From Nemania diffusa (Eukaryota; Ascomycota; Sordariomycetes; Xylariales; Xylariaceae), in the NCBI GenBank assembly GCA_038501195.1, contig JBBPUQ010000012.1, forward strand, positions 62,001 through 126,000: a stretch of 64,000 bases of DNA, given 5' to 3'. Made by a program: the position numbers and the translations under genes. The notes under the pieces are model-generated. The model saw only the letters and a program-made list of their open reading frames with translations. It did not search any database and had not been told where the DNA came from. Below, one piece after another: positions 44,864-55,394 of this stretch. Position 1 is the first letter of the stretch. Each line of letters starts with the position of its first letter.

Positions 44864-47800
44864 TTATTTCCTCATAGTCTCCTGCACGAGCCCTGTATAG
44901 ACCTTAGGTTTGGAATCTTTGGCTGACGAAACTGATTTGCTATCACTTAAACTAATTAATGTAAAGTTAGCCAATGTTAATAGTATAATATATTCGTAGG
45001 CTCCTAGGTAGACTCCCTCTTCACCTGAGTTAAGAGTAAATGTACCTAGATAAACCATAAGTATGTAACTGATTAATCCTATTAAAATATATAAAGCGTA
45101 ACTTGTAACCACGCTAGTACTTAGGCTACTTATACTTTTACTTAATTTAATTAAAGCTTTTTCTAAACCTCAAGGTCCTATTAACTCAATACTTCCTTTA
45201 TCTAATACCTTTGTAGTTTGACCTCCAAGATGTAACACTAATCCAGTAATATACTTATTGTATAACATCTCGATTAAGAATCTTTGATTAAAGAAACCGA
45301 AAAGATAGTAACCGAATTTCGAGAATTTAAAGCTAATTAAAGATTCAGGTAAAAATTCTGAGGTAATAATGGCTAACGCGCTAAATAAAACTGTAAATAA
45401 TAAAGGTAAAAGTTTAAATAATGTAGGAACAGCAAATTCAGTGTCAATTAATATCTCATGCATAGGGTGAATAAAAATAGAATTATCTATAAAGAATCCA
45501 GACCCTAAACCTATGAAAATATCCTTAGTTATATATCCAAAAAAAATAGAAAACAAAGCTAACACTACTAGAGGTAAACTTAAAAACAGATCTCCCTCGT
45601 GTGCTTTAATGTAACTAATTTTAGGACCAGACGCCGGGCTTAAGAAAGTTAAATAAAGAACTTTTACAGAATAAAGAGTAGTAAATATAGCACCTATTAC
45701 GGCTATAACGTATACAGCTATACTACTAAAATAATATTGACCAAAAGCCGACTCTAATATAAAATCTTTACTATAAAATCCTGTCATAAAAGGAAAGGCG
45801 ACTAAACTAAGACTAGCTATAAGTATAACAGAATATGTTAAAGGTAAAAATGTGATTAAACCTCCATATTTTCTGAAATCTTGATTATCAGCTACTGCAT
45901 GAATAACCGCTCCTGCACCTAAAAATAGTAAACCTTTATAAAAGGCATGATTAACTAAATGAAATAGAGCTACATTGTAAGAAGATAAACCTATAGCTAT
46001 AACCATCATTCCAAGTTGTGACATAGTAGAATATGCTATAACTTTCTTAATATCTTGTTGGAATAACCCTATAAGAGAACTAAATACAGTAGTAATGGCA
46101 CCTAATCATAAACATAGTAATAATACAGTAGAACTATATTCGATTAAAGGAGATGAACGGATTAATAGGTATACACCCGCAGTAACCATAGTTGCAGCGT
46201 GTATTAAAGCACTGACAGGAGTAGGACCTTCCATCGCCATAGGTAATCATACGTGAAGACCTACCTGAGAGTGAACTAGAGTAAGTTAATTTAATTTTTT
46301 TCTACTATTGTGCGTTATAAGGGCCTAATAATCAATAGTTACTTTTTATAACTACCCAAGTACTACCATTACTTTGATTAAAATAAAAACTAGCTATACG
46401 GGTTCTGTTAACACCTCACCCAGTTGTTACAGGAATATGAAGTAATGCAGCTCTTCTTAAAAATTGAGGTCATGCACTTCAAATTATTGCCTGCTCTAGA
46501 TTATCTAATCATAGAGGTGAATCTGAAAACCGTGAATTAGGTTCACCTGCTATTTCAAGATTGGTTTCAATAGCTTTAAAAATTACTCCCTCATTAGTAG
46601 TTATCGAAATAATTCTAAATGAATGACGAAATATAGTTAATAAAATAAATCTCGTTATAAGCATTGAATGATCATTGGTGTCTATAAGACATACTCTATA
46701 AATAGCGAGACCGTCTTCCGTAAAAAGACCAGTATTTTTATAAACAAACATAAAATTAATGGAGCCACGATGAGTCCTTTGTTCTATAATCGTCATAAGT
46801 CACATTAGAAATCCTAGAATGCTCAGCATAAAAATTATATAATTTGATCATAAAATAACTCCAATCAAATAATTCAAAAGTTCTTTTAATAACTTTAGAA
46901 AACCTAAAAGTTTTAAATAATGTATTAACTTTACAAAATCCTCTCATGAACCCTTAGAATTTTGAATTTTATCTATTAACTCTATTATACCATCTAGTGA
47001 AGGTATATCCTCTGAATCCTGTCAATCTACAAATAGGTTCTTTACTAAGTCATAAAAAAAAAAGTGAACTAGAATAAAAAAATAAATAAAACGAAATATT
47101 TACTTTTTTTACCCCTTTCCCGAACCATACGTGATAGTTTCCCATCATACGGCTCTCCGACCTCAACGTGCTATTGGCGTTTTTACATTGTTTTATTTAT
47201 GTCCTTTATGATGTTCTATATGACATTCCCTGCATAGTGGGATTTGCTTCCTGTTTCTTTTAGCCATAAGGGCGTCGATCTTATTTAACTTAGGATTCAG
47301 ATCCTTCATCATTCTAATATGATGCATTTCAACTCTATATTCAGATTCACAGACAGCACATTTAAGGTTCTGTAATGAAGCTTTCGACAGGGTTTCAGCA
47401 TATAAAGTAGGCGGTATGATTTCACGGTTCTTAATTTTAAAATTTAAGGCGTCCATCCCATACCCAGCTTGCACGAATCCTAATCTGTCTTCCCCTTTTA
47501 GATCACTTCCATACTTAATAAATACCTTCTTCTGGGTTTCTAATTTGAATTTAGAAGCCAATAGTTTAGCACATGAGGTTTTTAGTACGAAGTGTAACCA
47601 AGAGAAGACTCTATTAAAATTTTCAGCAAAACTATAATAATAAATATATCTTTTGTATACGGAGTTGTATTTTCTTACTATAGTGTCTTTGTCATAGTGT
47701 AGCCATCGAAATTTTGGTACTGGTATGCTATTCTTTAAGAAACCTTTATTGGTTAGTTCTTTTACTATCCTTTGTTTAGGTAATTCCAGTCTGACTTCTC

Positions 47801-50800
47801 TTCCATTTCGTTTTATATATCCAAATTTACTTGATGAGAACGACTGATGTCTCGATCGGAAGATTTCAGTTCCAAGAAACAGAGCTTTATCCTCATTAGC
47901 ATTCGTCAGTAAAGTTTTGCTATCACTTAGATTTAATTTCAAGTCTTCTTTTAGGAAGCCCCTGATTTTTTTTTAAATGTGCTTACAATCTTCCTTGGAT
48001 CCTCTGACTCCTAAGATTCAATCATCATCGTATCTTACGTAAGTAATCTTCTTGAAGCTTGGATCTATTGCCTTATAATATGGCGTCTTCAGGAGTAGTT
48101 TTGGGGTACGGGCTTGAGCTTTAGTATTAGACTCTTTATTTTTCAGATATCTGAATTTACCGTATGTCGGATTAATTTTAGGTTTTTCACTAGTGTCAAA
48201 TTCCGATTTAAATTCATCAATAAATTTGTCCAGTTCATTTAAGTATATATTACTTAGGATTGGACTAATTCTTGACCCTTGAGGTCTATCAGTAACTGAG
48301 TCTTTGAGGATACTAAATTCCATATAACCTGCTTTCAAAGCTTTATGTATTAGATTTGTGAATCTTCTATCAATAATTTTCTTCCCTATAATCTTCATCA
48401 GAATCTTTTGGTTGAAAGAATCAAAACATTTGGATATGTCTCCTTGAATATATCAAGTTGCTACTCCAAATCTTTCCTTTACTTTTCTAAGTGCTGTTTG
48501 GCGGCTTCTGTGAGGTCTAAACCCATAACTATTATCTGAGAACATGGGTTCGAAAATGGCTTCTAAAATCATTCTCATGACTTCCTGGACAATTTTGTCT
48601 CTCTGAAGAACAATCGTTAACGGTCTTGTTCCCCTGTTGACTTTCGGTATCTCTACTATTATATCAGGAGAGAATTTAAAACTATTGTCTTTCAGTTTGG
48701 AAATTATTTCCTCTATGACCTCCATGGACATAACGTACAAAGTTGTTGGTGTAATACCCCGAGTCATATTACCCGGGTTCCTTCTTAGTTTCTCATAAGC
48801 TATTTCATATAAACGAGGATCATACATCAGTCTATATATATTTTCCATACCTACCGGTTTATCAGGATTTTTTTTACAATGTTCCGCTAGTTTTAGAAGT
48901 TTCTCACTAGTGTTAAAAATTTTTTTTTTTCACTGGGCTCCCAGCATTAGTGAATAACGTTCTAAGGTTGAAATCTGGAATCCTTCCCTTTGTTCCAACT
49001 TTCATTGGACAGTATATACTTAAGTAAACGGGTAGTACGATTCCTCCGCTACCATGTTCATTTCTGACTTTAGGCAGTCTTGTAGTTCCCTTATTTTGAA
49101 TTCGGATTCCGTTAGATTGTCTACTCTTTACCTTAAAACTGTTTATGCAGTTCGTTTGCAGACAGACCGTACCCACTTCCAAAAGTTCAAGAAGAGGATT
49201 TGCTGCACCCAACCTTTCCCAGATGTGTTGGAGTCCATGGCTTGAGACAACTGGTAAATAGACTTCAAGTAGTATAACTTTAATCATAGGAATCTTGACT
49301 AAGAGAGTTACTCGATCTTTCTGGTTAGATCTAACCTCTCTATTCCTCGGAGATGCTATGTTCAGTATCGGGATTTCCCTCTTACCTAACTCCGTTGTCA
49401 GGGATACATTCGGTCAGTATCCAGAGGATTTTCCTCCATTTCAAAATAGGACGCAACAACGCACACTTTTAGCCATTGAACCTATTAATAAACATGTACC
49501 TATAATAGTAATTACATTTACATTAAGATAAGGAGCTAATGAAAAAACTATAACAAAATCTAAATTACCTAAAGATCATAAAATAGCAAACATACCTATT
49601 GTTAAAAAAGAATCTCCCACTCTGTTAGTTAAAAAGGCTGAAAGAGAACTTTTTGATTTGCCGCTATTCTAGTAAATCAGAAACTGACTAAAAGATAACT
49701 ACAAACTCCTACCAAATCTTTAAAGCATATACATTAAGAGTTAATATATACTCCCTGTACTTTATAACCTAATTGGTTTTACATAAAGCCTTGGTATACT
49801 TAAAATAATTTAAATATAAAGATTCCGACTGTACATTAAGCATCATTTCAGACACCTATCGTTGAACCAGTCTGTCACGATTAATAAAATAACCAACGAT
49901 CTATAATTTAACTATATTTATTTAATCGTTTTCAACGATATTGCTAGTAATAATCAAAATACACATATTTAAATTATGCAATATTTATAATATATTTTCT
50001 ATTTTATTATTATTTAATATATTTTTATTACTAACTATAACTAAACTTATAATTTATACAACCTAGATTTATGCACACTACGTAAAATAATATTAATGTT
50101 CCGCGCCCTAGGCGTAATCCTTTTTATAATCCTTCACCCGTTCAATCGTGGCCGGCTACTAACCCTTCGTTATGCAACCTTCCTTGCATACTACTAGGGA
50201 CGGTAAAAATAAAAAAGGGGGTCTGTTAACCTTACCTTATATTCTACATTATTATAATTTTTACTAATTTATCCTTAAATATAAAGGGTTTATCTTTGCG
50301 CAGTCTATATTGTAACCCTGAAGTTGATATATTTAAATATTTAGCACAATCTGCCAGGAAAGGTATTAAGAATATTTGTAGAAGAAGAAAATTCTTGAGC
50401 CTCTGATGAAACCTCTATTAAGTGAATTAATACGGCTGTATTGCTTCAAAGTCTTTTTTTTCCCCACCGTAAATTTTTTATTTATTTTTAGCCCAAACGG
50501 TCTCCTACGGAGCAGTTTTTTTTTTATGGGCATCCCCTGCTGCGAAGCATGCAGGGCCGCCCTTCGTTCGCTTGCGAGCGAACTGGGCCTTATAAAAAAA
50601 ATATATTTTTTTTTTATTAATTTTTATAATCATAAAAATCGCCAGGGGCGAGGAGCAGTTCCCAATAAATCTACCTAATTCCCTTATATAAGGTAAATAA
50701 ATGGACGCTGCTTAGCACGCATAATTGGAATAAAAAGAAATAAAAAATAAAACGCAGCCCAGCTCGCTCTTATATAAATTAGAGCGGAGGGCTAACTACC

Positions 50801-53800
50801 CATATTAAATATACTTAAAATTTCAGTCTATTTTATTATATTTATTTTTAATGATAAATACCTGTTAATCTTAAAAAATTCTACCTCTGTTCATACCACT
50901 CTTAAGTACTTTAATTTTTTTTAATCCTTCAACAGTTAAATGCTCTTTATTTTTAATAATCAAAGATGCAGCACAAAAATCCAGAAATTCTAAAACTTTA
51001 TTTCCAAATATTGGATATTTATATACAAAAGGAATAATTTTTTCATTTATATCCGTAAAATTAGAAACTACATATTCTACATGATTATAAGATAAAGGAC
51101 GAACAACTCGTCCGCAACCTAAATAATGAACTAAACTTTCCATTAAAAATTTATCTCTTAGATGTTGACCTATAAGAAATTTCAATCTAACTGAACTACC
51201 TATTTTAGTAGTTTTAGATTTATATATATCAATAAAAAAACAACCTTCTCCGTTAATAAATCCTGCCAATCAATTAGAATCCTGGATTCTTTCCTGATTA
51301 ATTAAAGGTCTAGGTTCAGGATTAACATCTGGAAAAGCAACTTTTAATTCATCAGATAAACCTAACTTCATTGATGCTTTAATTGCTATAATACTTCGTA
51401 AACCTTCTTGAGTTAAATGCTCTTTTTTGTTTATTAAAGCAACAACTTTTTTTAATAGATCATAATCTGCTTTTTTCTGAGTTATTAAAGGATATTTTGT
51501 AAAATGTGGAATAATTATCTCATTAAAATCTTTAATAGAGGATATTCTATACATCCACCCATTACTAGAACCCATTTTAGTGATTGAACCTACACCTTTG
51601 AAAGTTTTTTGTATTAAATGTAATATAACTAAATCTTTTCAATCTAACCCTATTTGAAATATGGGCTCAACAACTCAACCTATTTTTCTTTCTTTACTTT
51701 TAGAAATTCTTATTCTAAAGCTTCCCTCAGCGTCAGTAAATCCTGTGACAAAATACTCGTTTAAGTTATCTAATGGATATTCATTACTCAATGAAATCCC
51801 TAAAGTACTATATGATTTTGAGGATATTAGACCTATTAATGCTTCTTTTTGAATATCAGTCAATATATATTCTTTTTTATATATAGCTGAGTACTTTATA
51901 TTTTTTTTTATAAGGCCAGCGGAGCTAGTAGAATAATATCTCTGCGCGCCGAAGGGCAATCCTAAATTACTTCACATACTTAATTTATTATGGGAATCGT
52001 TTAATTTACATTGTAAAGAAGAAGAAATATAAGGCTTCACTGTATCTATAAAATTACTTAAGGGGTTTTTTTCAATATAAAAAACCACTTTACCTTTACT
52101 TTCTAATCTATAATATGTATTTATATCATATTTATCTTTTAATACTTGAGATATATAATTTAAATTTTCATTATTTAAATGAAAACTTTGGTAACTAGAT
52201 AAATATAACTTATCTGTATTATCTAAATATCAGGTAGTAAGAGATAAAGGTGTTAAATAATCTTTTAAATTTGAAGGTATAGTTTTTCTATTGTCTTTAT
52301 AGAACATTTCATATAATCAGTCAAATTGTGTTAAATAATAACTTTCTACTCTTCAATAATATAATAACTTATTATTTTTAGCAATAACTTTATTTAAAAT
52401 GGGTTTTTTGGTTTTGTCCGAAGGGAGGCGAAGCCACCCTATTTTACTTAAATGAGAATAAAAATTAGTTAAATATTCTATATTTCCGTTACATTTTATA
52501 AAGACAATTCTGACGCCTTTTTCATTCTTTTCTAAATAAGAATTACCCAATAATGATCCTATTATTAAAGAAGTATCATTTACATTATTATTATTTCCTG
52601 CCTCTTTAGTGTGCGATCTATTTCTAATTTGATTAAGTATTGTATATTTCTTTAAGTTTAGTCATTTAGGCTATTTGGATAACCCTCTCATCCTACAAAC
52701 ATTAATAAATAATTATCTGCAGTTACTAAGATAATCATCATAAAAGTGAATAAACTTAAATAACTAAAAAACCTTTGTATGTGAGGATCATTGCTCATAT
52801 ATGATACGCTATAAATATGAACTAAAGAACTTATTATTAAAACGGGTAAAAGCATAGATCAATTCTAGTTAACATATATTAAAGTCACACGTATACTAAA
52901 TACACGAGTATTGACCTTAACAGTAAATTAATACTCAGGAGTTTATTACCTTTACGGTAAGGCTATCCACTGTGCGTAGTGTTTATTAAGATAAATACAT
53001 CCTCCCTATGATATCGCACTCATTATAGAATCCGACTGTACATTTGGACAGACATTTCAGCCTAACCCTGGTGAACCAGTCTGTAGCGACATTTATAACT
53101 GCCGACGGTCTTAGGGAGTATGCCCCTTAACCGTTTTCACCTTTTTTTATGTAAGTATAGAATTGTTTGATTATAATCTTGCTCAATTCTTAATTTTATT
53201 TATTTAGTATTAGTATATAAATAATAAATATACCCCTCCTTTATACTAGCTCCAGAGAACTGATCTTAAAATAGATCATAGCCCTAAGTGTCAGGTAGGT
53301 TATTTATTAAGAAATATTAATTAAGGCGCTTCGCTCTTATAAATATGTTTATTTGTAAATTATATAATTTATGTATAATCCCTGCTTGCTTCGCTAGAAG
53401 CAGTTCTCCTCACCCTACTATAAATATAGTTTACATGATTTAACTATAAAATAGTTTTATGAGGGTAAATTACTTTATATTTGATTTATAAAAAATACAC
53501 GAACTCTTCTTACTTTATATATTTTAATTTTTATAAATGCTTCATCTAAATTTAAGAATTCAATATCTAAATGTTTACTTAATGTATCAGGATATATATT
53601 TACAATTGAAGCAGCTTCGCTTAAAGAATTAGCCAGGTAATACTCTCCGTGCGAAGCGTCCCCTAGAATTTCATACACACAACTGTTTAGTTTAGGTAAT
53701 ATCTTTTTTGTAACGCTATCTACTACTCTACCATCGAAAAGTCGTTCAATTGTAGGTGAAGCATTTATAAGTAAATCCATTTCTTCATTATTTAAAAATT

Positions 53801-55394
53801 GAACTATTTCTTTATTAGTTGATAATCTAAAATTATTCATAGTATTTGCTAATTTTAAAATTAAAGATCTTATATCCTCTTTTCTATGAGCACCCTTATA
53901 AGTAATTTTACATATAGTTTTAAAATCTTGAAAATCTTTACCTTTCTTAGTTAAAAACTCTGTTTCTTTAAATAAAGGTATAAAATAATTATTTAAAACA
54001 CTAATATTACTAATAGTAATAGATACACTACTCTTACTATTATATCTAGCCTTATTTGTTGTTACAGCAATAATAGAAGAATTTTTCAATTTAAATAAAG
54101 AATATTTATCAAACCCTAAAGAATTTTCTAAAAATTCTTTTATTTGCACTAAAACAGGAATTTGTACACCTGTAACTTCAATAGCAAAAATAGGAGTTAA
54201 AGTATCCCTTCTAATAAAAAAAGATCCGTCACCTTCAATAAAACCGAACAATCAATTTTTCGTAATAATAATTGGAGAATTTAGAGGCCTATCATAATGA
54301 ATACGATTAGTATTCATTTTATTTTTTAATTCTAAAATTTTTTCTTTTACAGAAGATAAGAGACCTTCATTTGAGTTTTTTTCTCCAACGGGAGGTCCCC
54401 ATGCATGGGGCCAGGGCCGGGGCCCGAGCCGGGGCCCCGTAGGTTCCAGCCGCCGCAGGCGGCGACCGGAACTGTTTCAATAAATATAGAAAGCTTCTTT
54501 AAAATCTAAAAAATCTAAATGTTTTGTAGTATTTAAATTATACTTGTAAAAAATAGAAATTAATAAAGCAATTCCTTCTTTATCTGTAACATTAAATATA
54601 CATTCCTTTTTATAATAACGAACACCTCCTATCCCCAATTTATCATTAATATACTTTAAAACTGCTTCATCGTCTTGATGTAACGTTATTTTAAACATAA
54701 ATGAAAATCTAGAAACATCCAATTTAGTATTTTTTATAGGATTGATAATAAAATTACCCTCTGCATCTGTAAATCCTACAAATCACTGTAAGAAAGTTGA
54801 ATCGAGAGGTAATCCTTTTGGGTTAATTATGTTAGACTGAGAGGCTAAGCTAATATCTTTTAGGACTGAATATTGCATTTTTTGACATAAACCAATATTT
54901 AGTACATTGTTAAATTTAGCGTCTACACGTTTGCGCCACCCTAGAAAATGTAATTTATAAGGATTAGCTCCAAGGTGCCTTGCACCGCAGGAGCGGCGCG
55001 CGGCTATACTAGCTTCTTTAAAATTAAAAATTCAATAAACAGGTAAATATATAAACATATATAAATATAATTTAAAAATAAACAACTTACACAGTTGAAT
55101 TAAAATCAACACAGCATTTATCTCTAAAAAGAGACCCATAAATAATACTGTTAAACTATCAAATTTAAAACCTCATATAATATTAAACCATTCAGAATCG
55201 ATTCACCTGAATAATTCAATTGAAACAGGTATATTATTATAACCTACTTCAAAGAAAGCTATAATCGCGAAAACTGTCGTTATTATTACACTAGAACATG
55301 TAATAAGCTGTGCACCATTTACCCCAACTTTTCTACCAAAAAAGCCAGACACTATAGATCCTAATAAAGGTAAAATTATTATACTTAAATACAT
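44864..55394 (-). CDS. nad5: NADH dehydrogenase subunit 5, four exons
   Basis: This encodes a proton-pumping membrane subunit of complex I. Exons: 55,147-55,394 ([13 protein letters not shown] to FDSLTV); 52,682-52,859 ([16 protein letters not shown] to FVGWEG); 49,465-49,712 ([15 protein letters not shown] to LLIGSMAKS); 44,864-46,270 ([20 protein letters not shown] to the end). The ATG at 55,394 overlaps the nad4L stop by one base. Exon 3 has a frameshift at an A5 run (49,650-49,654) between AANQ and SSLSAF. The C-terminus carries about 50 extra residues ([19 protein letters not shown], then [15 protein letters not shown]) compared with the displaced copy at 42,860-43,495. Confidence 0.95.
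46305..47063 (-). CDS. unknown ORF, family A member 2 (LIDTxD / SxWPxFL)
   Basis: About 250 codons are open with TGA as Trp, ending with TAG at 46,305. The start ([20 protein letters not shown]) is acidic. Hydrophobic segments follow ([36 protein letters not shown]), then [56 protein letters not shown] and TTGWGVNRTR. It shares LIDTxD and SxWPxFL with the ORF at 42,091-42,800. It sits between direct repeats AGTGAACTAGA (46,270 and 47,063 regions) inside the group II intron. No known family was recognised. Confidence 0.6.
47108..47150 (-). other. group II intron domain V (nad5 intron 3)
   Basis: A hairpin with GAGCCGTATGATGGGAAAC and CACGTATGGTTCGGG follows the end of the RT gene (47,193). 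This is a strong match to group II domain V. Confidence 0.9.
47193..48900 (-). CDS. group II intron reverse transcriptase-maturase with HNH domain (one in-frame stop)
   Basis: The blocks in order: [73 protein letters not shown] and the catalytic box YVRYDDDWI (about 48,010). The maturase region follows, and the HNH end is intact with [15 protein letters not shown] and [16 protein letters not shown] at about 47,975 interrupts it after CKHI within an A-run; both sides are in the same frame. The catalytic box has DDD, where YADD is common. The ORF lies in domain IV, upstream of domain V. Confidence 0.87.
50243..50420 (-). pseudogene. relic of an endonuclease DNA-binding module
   Basis: About 55 codons ([40 protein letters not shown]) look like the last helix-turn-helix module of a GIY-YIG intron protein. 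No nuclease domain is nearby. Confidence 0.5.
50421..50870. other. GC-rich hairpins and spacer in nad5 intron 2
   Basis: It holds GC-rich inverted blocks (GCATCCCCTGCTGCGAAGC..., GTTCGCTTGCGAGCGAAC at about 50,560-50,585) and a poly(A)-TATA-poly(T) stretch (50,589-50,620). The plus-strand ORF over this region is chance. Confidence 0.6.
50871..52681 (-). CDS. fused degenerate LAGLIDADG_2 + LAGLIDADG_1 protein, four motifs (nad5 intron 2)
   Basis: One frame of about 600 codons is open with TGA as Trp from the exon boundary to TAA at 50,871. The N-terminal half looks like a LAGLIDADG_2 protein that has lost catalytic residues: [14 protein letters not shown] (no acidic residue at the motif end), [17 protein letters not shown], and the tail [18 protein letters not shown]. 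The C-terminal half is a normal double-motif LAGLIDADG_1 enzyme with [15 protein letters not shown] (about 51,760) and [14 protein letters not shown] (about 51,260). A small GC-rich insert (about 52,420-52,440) in the first half keeps the frame. The first half may survive as a splicing helper. Confidence 0.85.
53475..55146 (-). CDS. LAGLIDADG homing endonuclease with C-terminal module and GC insert (nad5 intron 1)
   Basis: One exon-fused frame of about 555 codons is open with TGA as Trp. A hydrophobic leader and spacer precede the first motif [14 protein letters not shown] (about 54,780) and [14 protein letters not shown]. The GC-rich element at 54,391-54,472 is then translated in frame. The second motif is [14 protein letters not shown] (about 54,240), followed by [15 protein letters not shown] and a C-terminal helix-turn-helix-like module ([20 protein letters not shown]). 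It looks intact. Confidence 0.87.
54391..54472 (-). repeat. GC-rich hairpin element, copy D (variant, inside LAGLIDADG ORF)
   Basis: It has the family end GGTTCCAGCCGCC...GGCGACCGGAACT with a different GC-rich middle (CCATGCATGG, GGGCCGGGGCCCGAGCCGGGGCCC). Length and content keep the host frame open. Confidence 0.8.

Larger units (their letters stand above)
46271..49464 (-). mobile_element. nad5 intron 3 (group II) with extra ORF near its 3' end
   Basis: The 5' end is a clean GTGCG directly after AAAAGT (AKS) at 49,465. Domain V lies at 47,108-47,150 (GAGCCGTATGATGGGAAACTATCACG...GGTTCGGG). The 3' exon begins at 46,270 with TCT CAG (SQ), preceded by CTAGTTCAC. The same CTAGTTCAC occurs at 47,064-47,072, where the intron would normally end after domain VI. 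The piece between (46,280-47,063) is an ORF-bearing insert. Confidence 0.82.
49713..52681 (-). mobile_element. nad5 intron 2 (group I)
   Basis: The 5' splice follows GGT of GWEG and the 3' end is G at 49,713. The core near the 3' exon is of the second type: P about 49,925-49,940 (GAAAACGATT), Q about 49,890-49,903, R about 49,865-49,880 (TCGTGACAGACTGG), S about 49,827-49,838 (ATGTACAGTCGG). Confidence 0.82.
52860..55146 (-). mobile_element. nad5 intron 1 (group I)
   Basis: It starts after AACAGT (TV) and ends with G at 52,860. The core near the 3' exon is of the second type: P about 53,130-53,145 (GTGAAAACGGTTAAG), Q about 53,103-53,115 (GACCGTCGGC), R about 53,075-53,092 (TCGCTACAGACTGG), S about 53,030-53,040. 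Confidence 0.83.

Noticed and set aside
49054..49531. Plus-strand ORFs at 49,054-49,245 and 49,295-49,531 in nad5 intron 3
   Set aside because: They lie over the structured 5' part of the group II ribozyme; no domain, chance frames.
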